Origin: Anaerolineaceae bacterium | GTDB lineage: Bacteria; Chloroflexota; Anaerolineae; Aggregatilineales; Phototrophicaceae | Assembly (NCBI GenBank): GCA_026708325.1 | Contig: JAPOVC010000029.1 | Span: forward strand, 50,624 to 114,623 | Direction: 5' to 3' | Length of the DNA: 64,000 bases | Shown here: positions 40,846-50,375 of the stretch, one piece after another | Numbering within the stretch: the first letter of the stretch is position 1 | How the letters are laid out: each line of letters begins with the position of its first letter | Notes under the pieces: generated by a model | Told to the model about the DNA's origin: nothing | The model's database searches: none | Seen by the model: only the letters and a program-made list of their open reading frames with translations | Translations under genes and position numbers: made by a program

Positions 40846-41604
40846 ATGCTTGATGAACAGCGGCTCCGCCACGTACTCGGTGATCGACCCTTCCGTTGGC
40901 ACCGGGAGACCGGCAGCACGAATGCGGACGCCCTCGACTGGCTTCGTCAGGGCGCAGCGACGGGGTCCCTTGTGCTGGCGGATGAACAGTCGCAGGGCAG
41001 GGGAAGACTGGGTCGTGGCTGGCACACGCCGGCGGGCGCGGCTCTGGCGCTTTCGATGGTCCTGCGGCCGCTTCCGCAGGAGCTGCCCCGGCTGACCATG
41101 GCGGGCGCGCTGGCAATTGCAGGCATGGCGGAGGATGCGGGCGCGATGGAGGTCAGCCTGAAGTGGCCCAATGACGTACAGGTCGGCGAGCGCAAACTGG
41201 CCGGTGTCTTGAGTGAAGCCTTGTGGCAGGGCGAGCGGCTGGTGGGCGCAGTGCTGGGCATGGGCGTCAACCTACGGGTGGATTTCCGTGGCAGCGCGCT
41301 GGAAGGGCGGGCCATCAGCCTGGAGACCGTCTGCGGCCGCCGACTGGACCGCTCCCGCCTGCTGACCCTGCTGGTCAAACACGCCGATTTCTGGCTGGGA
41401 CAAGTGGACGGCGACCGACTGTACTGCGCCTGGCGCCAGCGCGTGAAACTGCCGGCCGTTCCGGTTGAGGTGAACGGCATGCGCGGCGTGGCTGAGTCGC
41501 TCGGCCGGGACGGGGCCTTGCTGCTGCGCGCGGAATCGGGGCAGCTGCACAGACTTTACAGCGGCGAGATGTCGCAAGGGCCACGCGTGTCCGATGGGTA
41601 TTGA
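40846..41604 (+). CDS. birA: Biotin-protein ligase, no DNA-binding domain
   Basis: Activates biotin as biotinyl-AMP and attaches it to carboxylase carrier proteins. The 252 residues include STNADA (24-29), the adenylate loop GRGRLGRGW (51-59), and KWPNDV with the Lys of the catalytic site, followed by the C-terminal SH3-like cap. There is no N-terminal winged helix, so the protein cannot act as repressor like E. coli BirA (class I ligase). AGGAG lies upstream of the ATG. Its end overlaps the next gene by 11 bases. Confidence 0.94.
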   Translation: MLDEQRLRHVLGDRPFRWHRETGSTNADALDWLRQGAATGSLVLADEQSQGRGRLGRGWHTPAGAALALSMVLRPLPQELPRLTMAGALAIAGMAEDAGAMEVSLKWPNDVQVGERKLAGVLSEALWQGERLVGAVLGMGVNLRVDFRGSALEGRAISLETVCGRRLDRSRLLTLLVKHADFWLGQVDGDRLYCAWRQRVKLPAVPVEVNGMRGVAESLGRDGALLLRAESGQLHRLYSGEMSQGPRVSDGY

Positions 41605-42937
41605 ACTCAAGTGGGATGTCGACGCCGCCGACGAGCAGACCCAACCCGGCACGGTCGGCAGTCGCGGCAGAAGGCGTCACTGGAAGGGTCTGGCGCGGCT
41701 TGCCTTTCTGCTCCTTGTGCTGGCCCTGCTCGCGGCCGGTTTCTATCTGCGCCTGCGGGAAGTGGATGCGCAGCAGGAAAACCTCCTGCGCGCCAGCGTC
41801 GAGGCGGAAATCACGGCCCTGCGCCTTGGAGACGTTCAGGCCTACCAGCAATTCCAGGACAGTGAGGACCCGGCGCGTCAGTTGGTCTGGCGGGAGATGT
41901 TCGATGCCTGGCAAGTGCGCAAGGTGGAGAGCAACGCCCTGGGCGGTGAGGTCGTCGCGTTGAACATCGGCGGCGACGACGCCTGGGTGCAGGTGGAAGA
42001 GATCATCAATGGAGAGACCTGGCTGCACACCTGGTACTATCGCCGCAGCGGGGATGCCTGGCGCCATGTTTCGCCGCAGGCCGGCTGGCGCGGGCACGAG
42101 CGCAGCCACCGCGCCGGGGGATTGCGCATTGACTACGATGATATTGATGCGCCCCTGGTTTCAGCGTTGGCGCCGCTGCTTGAGTTATGGCTGGAAAGCG
42201 GCTGCCGGCTACTGAATTGCTCTTCAGCGCCTGCGTTGAATGTCCAGGTCCTGGCGCGACCTGGTGTCCCGCTCTGGTCAACGGCGGACTCGTGGCTGTT
42301 GCTCTTGCCCTCGCCCCGGGTCGGTCTGGCGCGCGAGGGCGATGCGCTGACCGCCGGTCTGAGAGCGGATATTGCGAGACTCCTGGCGGAGCGCCTGGTG
42401 CGGGAGATCGCCGGGCAGCCGGGACCCGACTGGTCCCCTGAGGCGGGCTGGCTGCATGAGTCCGTCGGCGCCTGGCTGGCGGACCGACTGCTGCAGCGGG
42501 ACAGCGTCCAGCATCTTCTGCAGAGTCTGTCCGCAAACTACGGCGATGACGCGCTTTCGGCCACGATTCAGGGCCTTGAGCCAGGCGCCACACTGGACCT
42601 GATCGTCCGGGTGACAGGAGAGACCGATCTGCATGAGGCGGCACTCGACTGGCGCGACCTGTTGCAATGGCAGCTGGAGCAGGAGGCGGCGACCCGCGTT
42701 GCAGGTGACCTCGACGCCTTTCTGGCGCTTTATGACCTGCGCGACGACGCGCTGGGGGTGCTGGCCAGGGCGCGCCTGGTAGCCGGCGAATTCATCGGCG
42801 CGCTTGCGATTGACGAAGTCTCGCCGGTCAAGGCGCCGGACGGCAGCGCGCTCTTGCATGCCCGGGTCAAGGATGACAGCGGCACGGTTTCGGTTTTCTT
42901 CAGGCTGGTTGAAGGGCGCTGGTTGCGCGCCAGTTGA
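41594..42937 (+). CDS. Membrane-anchored protein of unknown function
   Basis: 447 residues. A basic cytoplasmic N-terminus (RGRRRHWKG) leads to one membrane segment of about 20 residues (LAFLLLVLALLAAGFYL), the rest being outside the membrane. Two regions can be seen: one of about 120 residues with a pattern like NTF2-type domains (AEITALRLGDVQAYQQF, WLHTWYYRRSGDAWRHVSP), and one with helix-rich sequence WLHESVGAWLADRLL and a last beta part similar to the first. The His-Glu pair in LHESVGAW recalls peptidase MA-like proteins but the full HExxH motif is missing. It overlaps birA, and gyrA follows after 110 bases. I do not recognise the family. Confidence 0.6.
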   Translation: MGIELKWDVDAADEQTQPGTVGSRGRRRHWKGLARLAFLLLVLALLAAGFYLRLREVDAQQENLLRASVEAEITALRLGDVQAYQQFQDSEDPARQLVWREMFDAWQVRKVESNALGGEVVALNIGGDDAWVQVEEIINGETWLHTWYYRRSGDAWRHVSPQAGWRGHERSHRAGGLRIDYDDIDAPLVSALAPLLELWLESGCRLLNCSSAPALNVQVLARPGVPLWSTADSWLLLLPSPRVGLAREGDALTAGLRADIARLLAERLVREIAGQPGPDWSPEAGWLHESVGAWLADRLLQRDSVQHLLQSLSANYGDDALSATIQGLEPGATLDLIVRVTGETDLHEAALDWRDLLQWQLEQEAATRVAGDLDAFLALYDLRDDALGVLARARLVAGEFIGALAIDEVSPVKAPDGSALLHARVKDDSGTVSVFFRLVEGRWLRAS

Positions 42938-43004
42938 TCGGCCGAGGGCGCAGGTCGCCGTTGCGCAAGAGGGACTGAGGGTCGCTTCAGGGCGGCCCGG
43001 CAGG

Positions 43005-43010
43005 TATAAT
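43005..43010 (+). promoter_or_regulatory. -10 box of gyrA
   Basis: Perfect TATAAT, 38 bases before the GTG start of gyrA, with no clear -35 sequence. Confidence 0.45.
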
Positions 43011-43047
43011 TCAGACAGTCAAAAGCCTGCAGAAACGGGACCTGACA

Positions 43048-45540
43048 GTGGCCGACTCCGGCGAAATCCGTGCCATAAACATCAACGAGGAAATGCGCGG
43101 CAGTTATCTTGACTACGCCATGAGCGTGATCGTGGCGCGGGCGTTGCCGGATGCCCGCGACGGGCTCAAGCCGGTACATCGCCGCATTTTGTATGCCATG
43201 CACGACATGGGTCTGCGTCACAACACGCAGTACAAGAAGAGCGCCCGCGTCGTGGGGGACGTACTGGGCAAGTATCACCCGCATGGGGACGGCGCTGTTT
43301 ATGACGCGATGGCGCGAATGGTGCAGGAGTTCTCGCTGCGCTACCCCCTGCTGGACGGCCAGGGCAACTTTGGCAGCGTTGACGGCGACAGTCCGGCGGC
43401 CATGCGTTATACGGAGGCCCGTCTCGCGCGCATCGCCAGCGAACTGCTGGTTGACATTGACATGGATACCGTTGATTTCGACGAGAACTACGACGGCAGC
43501 GCCGAAGAACCGCGGGTATTGCCGGCGCGCCTGCCCAACCTGCTGCTCAATGGCGCCAGCGGCATCGCCGTCGGGATGGCGACCAACGTGCCGCCGCACA
43601 ACCTCCGTGAACTGACGGATGCCATCGTCCACATCATTGACAACTACAGTCGGCGCAACCAGATCACGGTCGATGAACTGATGGCCTTTGTGCAGGGACC
43701 CGACTTTCCGACCGGCGCGCTGGTGATCGCCGACGAGGGCCTGCGCGAAGCCTATGCGAGCGGGCGCGGGCGCGTCGTCGTGCGGGCGCGCTATGAAATG
43801 GAAGAACACGACGAACGTCATCGCATTATCCTCAGCGAGATTCCCTACCAGGTTAGCAAGTCGGCCATCGTCGAGCGCATTGTGGCGCTGGTGCGTGAGG
43901 GCCGAATCGACACCATCGCCGACCTGCGCGATGAATCCGACCGCAATGGCATGCGCCTGACGGTGGAACTGAAACGCAACGCGCAACCCCTGAGGGTGCT
44001 GAACCAGCTCTACAAGTTCACCCAGTTGCAGAGCACCTTCAGCATTCAGATGTTGGCGCTGGACGGCATGCAGCCGCGTTCACTCGGCCTGAAGCAGGCG
44101 CTGCAAATCTACATTGACCATCGACTGGAAGTCATCGAACGTCGCTCTCGCCACGAATTGAAGAAGCTGAGGGCGAGGGCCCACATTCTCGAGGGCCTGC
44201 TGAAGGCCCTGTCGCAGATTGAAGCGGTCATCCGCTGCATTCGTGCCTCGGCCGATACGGACGTCGCCAGGACGGAACTGATTCGGCGTTTCGACCTTGA
44301 TGAATTGCAGGCCAACGCCATCCTCGAAATGCAATTGCGACGTCTGGCCGCCCTGGAACAACAGAAGCTGCAAGAGGAATACGACGAGGTCCTCGCGCGC
44401 AGCGCCTGGCTGGAGGAACTGCTGGCTTCACAGGAGCGCATGTTGGCGCTCATTCGGGAAGACATGGTGGACCTGGCCGATAGCTATGGCGACCCGCGTC
44501 GCACCGAGATTCTACATGGCGTCAGCACGGATTTCGACGAGGCCGACCTCGTCCGTGAAGAGCGTGTGCTGGTCTCACTGACCACGATGGGCTACATCAA
44601 GCGGGTGCCGACGGCGACCTACCGCGCCCAGCACCGGGGTGGCAAGGGTCTGATTGGTATGACCACCCGCGAAGAGGACGTGCTGACCCACATCATCACG
44701 GCCGGCAGCCACGATCAGTTGCTGTTCTTTAGCGACCGGGGCAAGGTCTACAGCGAACCCGCCTGGCGCATCCCGGAGGCCACCCGCACCGGTCGCGGAA
44801 TCACAATCCATGCCGTACTGCCGCTCGATAGCGGGGAACGCATCACGACGATCCTGCCCCATGACGCCGAAACCGGCGCTGTCTCCGGTCACCTGATCCT
44901 GGCGACGCGCAACGGGCGCATCAAACGGGTGCCGCTGCAGGAATTGCTCCATGCGCGCGCCAGTGGATTGATCGCCATTCATCTTGAGGAAGACGATACG
45001 CTGGTGCAGGCCCGACCGAGCGACGGCGACCAGGAAGTGATGGTGGTCACCGAAGCCGGTCAGTCCATCCGCTTTCACGAGAGCGCTGTACGAGTCATGG
45101 GACGCAGCGCTGCCGGCGTCTATTCCATTCGTCTGCGGCAGGGCGACAGGGTCGCAGCCATGGACGTCATCGACGAGGCGGACACCCACCAGCTGGTGGT
45201 CACGCGCTACGGTTTCGGCAAGCGAACGCTTCTCGACCAGTATCGCCAACAGGACCGTTACGGCTTCGGCATCCGCACCCTGGCGCAGAACTCAAAGACG
45301 GGGCCGGTGGTGGCCATGCGCTGCCTCAGGTCCAGCGACGACATTTTGCTCATGTCTTCCAGCGGGATCATTATTCGCACCCGCCTGGACGAAATACGCG
45401 AAACGGGCCGCAGTACCCAGGGCGTGAGGGTGATGGACCTCGACGGGAACAGCCAGGTCGTGGGACTGGCGGTGGTCGATTTGCAGGAAGAGGCTGCGGC
45501 CAGCCTGAACGGAAACGTGCAGGACAACGGACATGCCTGA
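43048..45540 (+). CDS. gyrA: DNA gyrase subunit A
   Basis: Breakage-reunion subunit of gyrase, 830 residues, GTG start giving [10 protein letters not shown]. The winged-helix domain has the catalytic Tyr121 in AAMRYTE. The quinolone region reads [13 protein letters not shown], with Gly82 at the place of E. coli Ser83 and Asp86 at Asp87. The C-terminal beta-pinwheel has six blade repeats, and its first carries a GyrA-box QHRGGKG near residue 528, a slight variant of QRRGGRG, which argues for gyrase rather than topoisomerase IV. The next gene overlaps by eight bases. GyrB is not in the window. Confidence 0.96.
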   Translation: MADSGEIRAININEEMRGSYLDYAMSVIVARALPDARDGLKPVHRRILYAMHDMGLRHNTQYKKSARVVGDVLGKYHPHGDGAVYDAMARMVQEFSLRYPLLDGQGNFGSVDGDSPAAMRYTEARLARIASELLVDIDMDTVDFDENYDGSAEEPRVLPARLPNLLLNGASGIAVGMATNVPPHNLRELTDAIVHIIDNYSRRNQITVDELMAFVQGPDFPTGALVIADEGLREAYASGRGRVVVRARYEMEEHDERHRIILSEIPYQVSKSAIVERIVALVREGRIDTIADLRDESDRNGMRLTVELKRNAQPLRVLNQLYKFTQLQSTFSIQMLALDGMQPRSLGLKQALQIYIDHRLEVIERRSRHELKKLRARAHILEGLLKALSQIEAVIRCIRASADTDVARTELIRRFDLDELQANAILEMQLRRLAALEQQKLQEEYDEVLARSAWLEELLASQERMLALIREDMVDLADSYGDPRRTEILHGVSTDFDEADLVREERVLVSLTTMGYIKRVPTATYRAQHRGGKGLIGMTTREEDVLTHIITAGSHDQLLFFSDRGKVYSEPAWRIPEATRTGRGITIHAVLPLDSGERITTILPHDAETGAVSGHLILATRNGRIKRVPLQELLHARASGLIAIHLEEDDTLVQARPSDGDQEVMVVTEAGQSIRFHESAVRVMGRSAAGVYSIRLRQGDRVAAMDVIDEADTHQLVVTRYGFGKRTLLDQYRQQDRYGFGIRTLAQNSKTGPVVAMRCLRSSDDILLMSSSGIIIRTRLDEIRETGRSTQGVRVMDLDGNSQVVGLAVVDLQEEAAASLNGNVQDNGHA

Positions 45541-46417
45541 TCCCCGGCCCCTGCAGGGCATCATCCCGCCCATGGTGACGCCCTTTGCCGAAGACGAATC
45601 TCTGGATGAAGCGGCGTTGCAACGGGAAGTGCGCTGGCTCATCGAAGAGGCCGGTGTTCACGGGCTGGCAGTGGGAGGCAGCACCGGGGAAGGGCATACG
45701 CTCTCCACGGAAGAACTGCGACACTGCGTCGGCGCCGCGCTGGACGCAGCTGCAGGCCGCGTGCCGGTCGTCGCCGGCGTGATCGTGGACAGCACGCGCC
45801 AGGCATTGGAGAAGGCGCTGGCACTGGCGGACCTGGACCTGGCCGGGCTGCAGGTGACCCCCGTGCATTACCTCTTCCGCCCGGATGACGACAGCATGTT
45901 CCGCCATTTCGCCGCGCTGGCGGACGCGACGAGCCTGCCGGTCATCATCTATAACGTCGTGCCCTGGTCCTACTGTTCGCCGCAGTTGCTGGCCCGCATG
46001 TTGCGCGAAATCGAGGGCGTCATCGGGGTCAAGCAAAGCGCCGGGGACATGAAGTTGCTGGCGGACCTGTTGCTGCTGGCGGGAGATGACGGCGCCATCC
46101 TGTCGGCGGTAGACTCGCTGCTGTATCCCTCGTTTTGTCTTGGGGCGCACGGCGCCATTGCGGCGATTCTCTCCGCCGCGCCGGAGCGCTGTGTCGCCTT
46201 GTGGGATGCGGTCGTCGCCGGCGATCACGAACGGGCGCTGGGGCTCCACCGCCAACTCTTGCCCCTGTGGAATGCGCTGGAAGGGGACAATCTGCCGGCC
46301 AACGTCAAGACGGCGCTGGCCCTGCAGGGCCGACCCGCCGGTCAACCGCGGCGTCCGATGCCAGTCTCCTCAGCCGCGCAATGCGCGGCCATCCAGTCGG
46401 CTCTGACGCCAGGCTGA
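45533..46417 (+). CDS. Dihydrodipicolinate synthase/N-acetylneuraminate lyase family aldolase
   Basis: Schiff-base aldolase with TIM-barrel fold, 294 residues. Lys167 in [10 protein letters not shown] is the Schiff-base lysine and Tyr140 in IIYNVVPW the proton relay; GGSTGEG (48-54) binds the pyruvyl carboxylate. The sequence after Tyr differs from the YNVPGR of lysine-biosynthesis DapA, so another member of the family, such as a 2-keto-3-deoxy sugar acid aldolase, is just as likely. It starts within the gyrA end (8-base overlap) and ends three bases before the convergent bL25 stop. Confidence 0.88.
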   Translation: MPDPRPLQGIIPPMVTPFAEDESLDEAALQREVRWLIEEAGVHGLAVGGSTGEGHTLSTEELRHCVGAALDAAAGRVPVVAGVIVDSTRQALEKALALADLDLAGLQVTPVHYLFRPDDDSMFRHFAALADATSLPVIIYNVVPWSYCSPQLLARMLREIEGVIGVKQSAGDMKLLADLLLLAGDDGAILSAVDSLLYPSFCLGAHGAIAAILSAAPERCVALWDAVVAGDHERALGLHRQLLPLWNALEGDNLPANVKTALALQGRPAGQPRRPMPVSSAAQCAAIQSALTPG

Positions 46418-46420
46418 AAT

Positions 46421-47083
46421 CTACTCGACTTCTTCTTCGCTTTCCTCGCCGACCCGTTCGACAGCCCCGGCGTCGACCTCGTCGTCCAGTTCACCTTCGA
46501 GGTCCTCTTCCTCGTCCTCGGCGGCAACCGCGGCGGGCATCACGACGCGCACCAGCATTTCATCCGGGTCGTTGAGAATATCGATCTCATCGCCAAGGTC
46601 GAGGTCGCGAACGTGGATGCCGTCGCCGACCTCGGCAAGGCCATCCAGACTGACCTCAATCTCGTTAAGCAGGTTTGTGGGCAGGGTCTCGATCGTCAGG
46701 TTGCCCGGCCCCGTGATGAGAATGCCCTGGCCGGAGACCACGGCCGGACTCTCACCGCTAAAGCGCAGAAAGACGTCGGTTGCGATGCGCTGGTCCATGC
46801 GCAGGGCGAAGAAATCAACGTGCAGGATGTGGTCGCGCAAGACGTGGCGCTGCACGTCGCGCGCCAGCACGGTATGGGTCTCCCCCCCGACGCTGACATC
46901 GATCAGGTTTGTGCCGCCGGCGTTCATAAGCAGGACTTCCAGCGGGCGTTCGGGGATCTGGATGTTGACGGGGTCCATGACGGGCCCGTAGATGATGCCG
47001 GGCACCAGACCCTGGCCCCGCAGTCTGCGCACCTTTTTCCCCGTCAAATTTCGTTCCTGCGCCTCGATCACAAACTCTGCCAC
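46421..47083 (-). CDS. rplY: Large-subunit ribosomal protein bL25, CTC type
   Basis: 5S rRNA-binding ribosomal protein, in its long two-domain (CTC) form. From the GTG at 47083, with GAGGAG upstream, it has 220 residues. The first domain shows RNLTGKKVRRLRGQGLVPGIIYG, the typical start of L25, and the second domain (about residues 95-185) is the TL5/CTC beta domain with DLLNEIEVSLD-like pattern (NLLNEIEVSLDGL). The last 33 residues are strongly acidic. tRNA-Gly and its terminator lie immediately upstream on the same strand. Confidence 0.95.
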   Translation of the reverse strand: MAEFVIEAQERNLTGKKVRRLRGQGLVPGIIYGPVMDPVNIQIPERPLEVLLMNAGGTNLIDVSVGGETHTVLARDVQRHVLRDHILHVDFFALRMDQRIATDVFLRFSGESPAVVSGQGILITGPGNLTIETLPTNLLNEIEVSLDGLAEVGDGIHVRDLDLGDEIDILNDPDEMLVRVVMPAAVAAEDEEEDLEGELDDEVDAGAVERVGEESEEEVE

Positions 47084-47131
47084 GCCAAACTCCTCATCGC
47101 CCGATATACAGCCGGCCAAAGGCCCTGCATG

Positions 47132-47157
47132 AAAAACGCGCCCCGGTTGGCGGGCGC
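47132..47157 (-). terminator. Intrinsic terminator behind tRNA-Gly
   Basis: Minus-strand hairpin GCGCCC - 8-base loop - GGGCGC followed by GTTTTT, starting 10 bases after the tRNA 3' end and before the bL25 gene. Confidence 0.8.
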
Positions 47158-47167
47158 ATTCACCATG

Positions 47168-47240
47168 AGCGGGTAACGGGACTCGAACCCGTGACACCTT
47201 GCTTGGGAAGCAAGTGCTCTACCAACTGAGCTACACCCGC
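47168..47240 (-). tRNA. tRNA-Gly (anticodon CCC)
   Basis: A 73-base cloverleaf on the minus strand. The acceptor GCGGGTG pairs with TACCCGC (one G-U), the D-arm is AGCTCAGTTGGTAGAGC, the anticodon stem CTTGC/GCAAG encloses the loop TTCCCAA (anticodon CCC), and the T-arm is ACGGGTTCGAGTCCCGT. The discriminator base is T, as usual for bacterial tRNA-Gly. CCA is not encoded. Confidence 0.97.
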
Positions 47241-47252
47241 AACCGCGCCGCG

Positions 47253-47281
47253 AGTATAGGCAGGCCTTTGTGCGCTGTCAA
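47253..47281 (-). promoter_or_regulatory. Promoter of tRNA-Gly
   Basis: Minus-strand TTGACA (47276-47281), 17-base spacer, TATACT (47253-47258), 12 bases before the tRNA 5' end. Best-fitting promoter of the window. Confidence 0.85.
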
Positions 47282-47322
47282 GGACGGGGCTTTCCATTGC
47301 ACTGCCCACATGTTTGGATACC

Positions 47323-48375
47323 ATGGGCAGGGAAGCAAAACACGGAGCCGCGGTGAAGCGTTGGCGCATTGGTCTGCCCGGTCTGTTGCTCAGTTTGCTG
47401 GCAACCTGGGCCCTGGTGACGCAACTGGACCTGGACAGTCTGGTGTTGTCCCTGCGAACTGCGCAATACGGCTGGCTGTTGCCGGCCTTTCTGCTGCTGC
47501 TGGCGGGCCAGATGGTGCGTGCGCTGCGCTGGCGCGCCTTGCTGGAAGGCGGCCTGCCCCTGGCGCGCGCCTTTCATATCCTGAACATTTCCTACATGGC
47601 CAATGCCTTTTTGCCCTTTCGCTTCGGCGAACTGGCCCGCATATGGCTGGTCAGGCCCGGGCTCTCGTCCATGCGGACGGCGGGCAGCATCTTGCTGGAA
47701 AGACTCCTTGACACGCTGGCAGTTTTGGTGATGCTGGCTGCTGCATTGAGCGTCTTGCATGAAGCCGGCGATGACTATCGTCAGGCGGCGCGCCTGATGC
47801 TGCCGCTGCTGCTGGCGCTGGCGTTGGCGCTCTTCTCGCTGGCGCGCCGCCGAACGCTGGCCCGGCGCTTGCTGGACTGGACCCTGCGCCTGCCCTTGCC
47901 CGGAGCCGTGCGCCGCCTTCCATTGGGCCAGTGGCTGGAGGCGCTGCTGGACGGACTGCAACCCCTGACCAACCCGGCCCTGCTGTTGCGGGTCCTGGTC
48001 TGGACCCTGGCTGGCTGGACGCTGTCCCTGCTGGCCAGTTACCTGATGATGCTGGTGTTTTACGAGAAGGCGGACCTCGCCGTGGCGGGCCTCAGTATCG
48101 TGGCTGCGGCCCTGGTGATCGCCTTGCCGGCGGTGCCGGGAAACATCGGCACCTATCAGTGGGCCATCATGCTGGCGCTGGCCGCAGGCGGCTACGGCGA
48201 GCCCCTGGATGCCCCCAACGTCTCACTGGGCCTTGCCATTCACGCCATTAATCTGCTGATGTATACCCTGACCGGCTGCCTGGGGCTGATCCGGGAGCAG
48301 GTGACGCCCGTCGGGCTCGTTCGCAGCCTTCAGGACTTCAGGTTGAGCAAGGAGGGTCATGGAAGCCGGAAATGA
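47323..48375 (+). CDS. LPG-synthase-like integral membrane protein (UPF0104), putative lipid flippase
   Basis: About eight membrane segments in 350 residues; family LPG_synthase_TM, the flippase half of lysyl-phosphatidylglycerol synthase, often found alone beside glycosyltransferases. Conserved parts are RALRWRALLEGG, YMANAFLPFRFGELARIWL and ALPAVPGNIGTYQWAIML, all typical. The ATG at 47323 has no evident ribosome-binding site; a GTG at 47353 preceded by GGAG is an alternative start. First gene of the 16.7-kb block of overlapping genes; the next gene starts 17 bases before its stop. Likely role: flipping or guiding a lipid-linked sugar across the membrane. Confidence 0.85.
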   Translation: MGREAKHGAAVKRWRIGLPGLLLSLLATWALVTQLDLDSLVLSLRTAQYGWLLPAFLLLLAGQMVRALRWRALLEGGLPLARAFHILNISYMANAFLPFRFGELARIWLVRPGLSSMRTAGSILLERLLDTLAVLVMLAAALSVLHEAGDDYRQAARLMLPLLLALALALFSLARRRTLARRLLDWTLRLPLPGAVRRLPLGQWLEALLDGLQPLTNPALLLRVLVWTLAGWTLSLLASYLMMLVFYEKADLAVAGLSIVAAALVIALPAVPGNIGTYQWAIMLALAAGGYGEPLDAPNVSLGLAIHAINLLMYTLTGCLGLIREQVTPVGLVRSLQDFRLSKEGHGSRK

Positions 48376-49534
48376 CCGGCAGGGCAGGCTCAAAATCCTG
48401 GTTTCCTTGCTTTATTACCACCCGCACCCGACCGGACTTACCATCCACGTGCAACGGGTCGCGGAGGAACTGGCGCGTCGCGGCCATGAAGTGACGGTGC
48501 TGACGGCGCGCTACGATGCCTCGCTGCCCCGCGACGAACAAATGCTCAACGGCGTGCGCGTGGTCCGTCTGCGGACCTTGCCTCTGGCGATCAGCCGCGG
48601 CATGTTGATGCCGGCCTGGCCATGGGCGGCGCTGGCGCTGGCGCTGGGTCATGACCTGCTCTGGGCGAATCTGCCCATGCTGGAAACCGCACCGCTGGCG
48701 TTCGTCTCCCGCCTCAGCGGACGCGCCATCGTGGCCACGCATCATGGCGATCTGGTCCTGCCACCCACCAGGTTCAACCGCCTGATTGCTACACTGATGT
48801 ATCGCTTTTACACCGTACTGGCGCGGCGGGCCGGGCGACTCGTGGCCTACAGCGAGGACTATGCCGCCCATTCCCGCTGGCTGGCGCCCTACCGGGAAAA
48901 AGTCACGGTAATCTCCCCTCCCGTCACGATGCCGCTACCCGAGCCGAATGCGGCAGCGGCCCTCCGCTCGCAATGGGCGCCGGATGGCGGCCCGCTGATT
49001 GGTTTCGCCGGTCGCTTTGTCGAGGAAAAGCGCCCGGACCTGCTGTTGCGCGCGCTGGAACTGGTGGTTGAGGCCTTTCCCCGGGTCCGGGTGGTATTCG
49101 CCGGGCAACAAAACATCGCTTACGAGCGCACGCATGAGCGCCATGCTTCCCTGCTGGAACGCTGGCGCGACCGCGTGGTGTTTCTGGGTGTGCTGCGCGG
49201 CATGCAGGCCATGGCGAATTTTTACGCAGCCTGCGATGTCCTGGCGCTTACCAGCGATTCCGAATGCTTTGCGCTGGTGCAGGTGGAGGCCATGCTCTGC
49301 GGCACGCCGGTCGTCATGACGGACACGCCCGGGGGCAGGGTACCGGTGCGGACGACAGGCATGGGACGTCTGGCGCCCGTCGGCGACTGGCGCGCGATAG
49401 GAGAAGCGCTGGTGGCCGTCTTGCAGGAGCCGGAACGTTACCATCGTCCCCGCGAGGAGATCGGGCAGACCTTCTGCTTCCAGGAAACTGTGGACCGCTA
49501 TGAGCGACTCTTCCGCCGCCACGCCAGGGGTTGA
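48359..49534 (+). CDS. GT4 family glycosyltransferase
   Basis: Cytoplasmic GT-B fold glycosyltransferase, 391 residues, using a nucleotide sugar to extend a glycan or lipid carrier. The N-terminal domain has the pattern YYHPHPTGLTIHVQRVAEEL, and the C-terminal domain GFAGRFVEEKRPDLLLRA and the donor-site motif DSECFALVQVEAMLCGTPVV with the two conserved Glu of GT4 enzymes. GGAGGG stands two bases before the ATG. It overlaps the flippase-like gene by 17 bases and the methyltransferase by 35. Likely builds the lipid-linked sugar that the later membrane enzymes handle. Confidence 0.92.
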   Translation: MEAGNDRQGRLKILVSLLYYHPHPTGLTIHVQRVAEELARRGHEVTVLTARYDASLPRDEQMLNGVRVVRLRTLPLAISRGMLMPAWPWAALALALGHDLLWANLPMLETAPLAFVSRLSGRAIVATHHGDLVLPPTRFNRLIATLMYRFYTVLARRAGRLVAYSEDYAAHSRWLAPYREKVTVISPPVTMPLPEPNAAAALRSQWAPDGGPLIGFAGRFVEEKRPDLLLRALELVVEAFPRVRVVFAGQQNIAYERTHERHASLLERWRDRVVFLGVLRGMQAMANFYAACDVLALTSDSECFALVQVEAMLCGTPVVMTDTPGGRVPVRTTGMGRLAPVGDWRAIGEALVAVLQEPERYHRPREEIGQTFCFQETVDRYERLFRRHARG

Positions 49535-50375
49535 CCCCGAGACCGTCGCCTGGATGCTGCGCAACGAAGCGGACATGTCCTTCCGCATGCGCGCGCGTAC
49601 GGTGTTCGAATGGGTCCCGCTGCGACCGGACAGTCTGATTCTGGACCTGCCATGCGGTCAGGGCTTTTACCTGAAGATGCTGCGTCACGTCTGCGACTGC
49701 CCCCTGCTGGGACTGGACCTGGATGCCGCAGTGTTGAAGAAGGCGCAGGACAGCCTTGGGAGGGCGCCAGGTCTCTTGCTGGGCCGAAGCGACGCCCTGG
49801 CCCTGCCGCTCCCTCCGGACTGTGTCGACGCCATCATACTCACGGAGCTGCTGGAGCACGTGCGCGATGACCAGGGCGTGCTGCGTGAATGTCAGCGTGT
49901 CCTAAAACCTGGCGGGGTCATGGCGATTACCGTGCCGCACGCCAACTATCCGCTGGCCTGGGACCCGATCAACAAGACGCTCGAAAAGTTGTTTGGCCTG
50001 CACGTTGGGAGCGGCCCGCTGGCCGGAATCTGGGCCAATCACCTGCGGCTTTATACGCCTGAGCAATTGCGCGAACGCGTACTTGCCGCCGGTCTGCAGG
50101 TGGATGAAGAGCGGTCACTGCTGCACCACGCCTTTCCCTTCAGCCACAACCTGGTGTACGGGCTCGGCAAACCCCTGCTGGAGGCCGGCCTGTTGCCGGA
50201 AGCGCTGGCCGACGTGGCGGACCGCTCCCGCTTTGCCAGGAGGGACCGTGGTCCGCTCAATCCCCTGCGACTGGCTCTGCGCGTGCTGGAGTGGTTTGAC
50301 CGAAACAACATTAAGGACGAAACGCAGGGCCGCGCCACCGTCAATCTGGCGCTACGGGCGAGCAAGCCGCTTTGA
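49500..50375 (+). CDS. SAM-dependent methyltransferase
   Basis: Class I methyltransferase of the Methyltransf_11 type, 291 residues. The SAM-binding motif I is ILDLPCGQGFY (about residues 43-53), then the acidic end of strand 2 in LLGLDLDA, motif IV DAIILTELLEHV and VLKPGGVMAITVPH. It begins inside the GT4 gene (35-base overlap) and ends as TTGA over the next start. With its neighbours, methylation of a sugar or of a polyprenyl/quinone-like acceptor is likely; the actual acceptor is unknown. Confidence 0.88.
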   Translation: MSDSSAATPGVDPETVAWMLRNEADMSFRMRARTVFEWVPLRPDSLILDLPCGQGFYLKMLRHVCDCPLLGLDLDAAVLKKAQDSLGRAPGLLLGRSDALALPLPPDCVDAIILTELLEHVRDDQGVLRECQRVLKPGGVMAITVPHANYPLAWDPINKTLEKLFGLHVGSGPLAGIWANHLRLYTPEQLRERVLAAGLQVDEERSLLHHAFPFSHNLVYGLGKPLLEAGLLPEALADVADRSRFARRDRGPLNPLRLALRVLEWFDRNNIKDETQGRATVNLALRASKPL

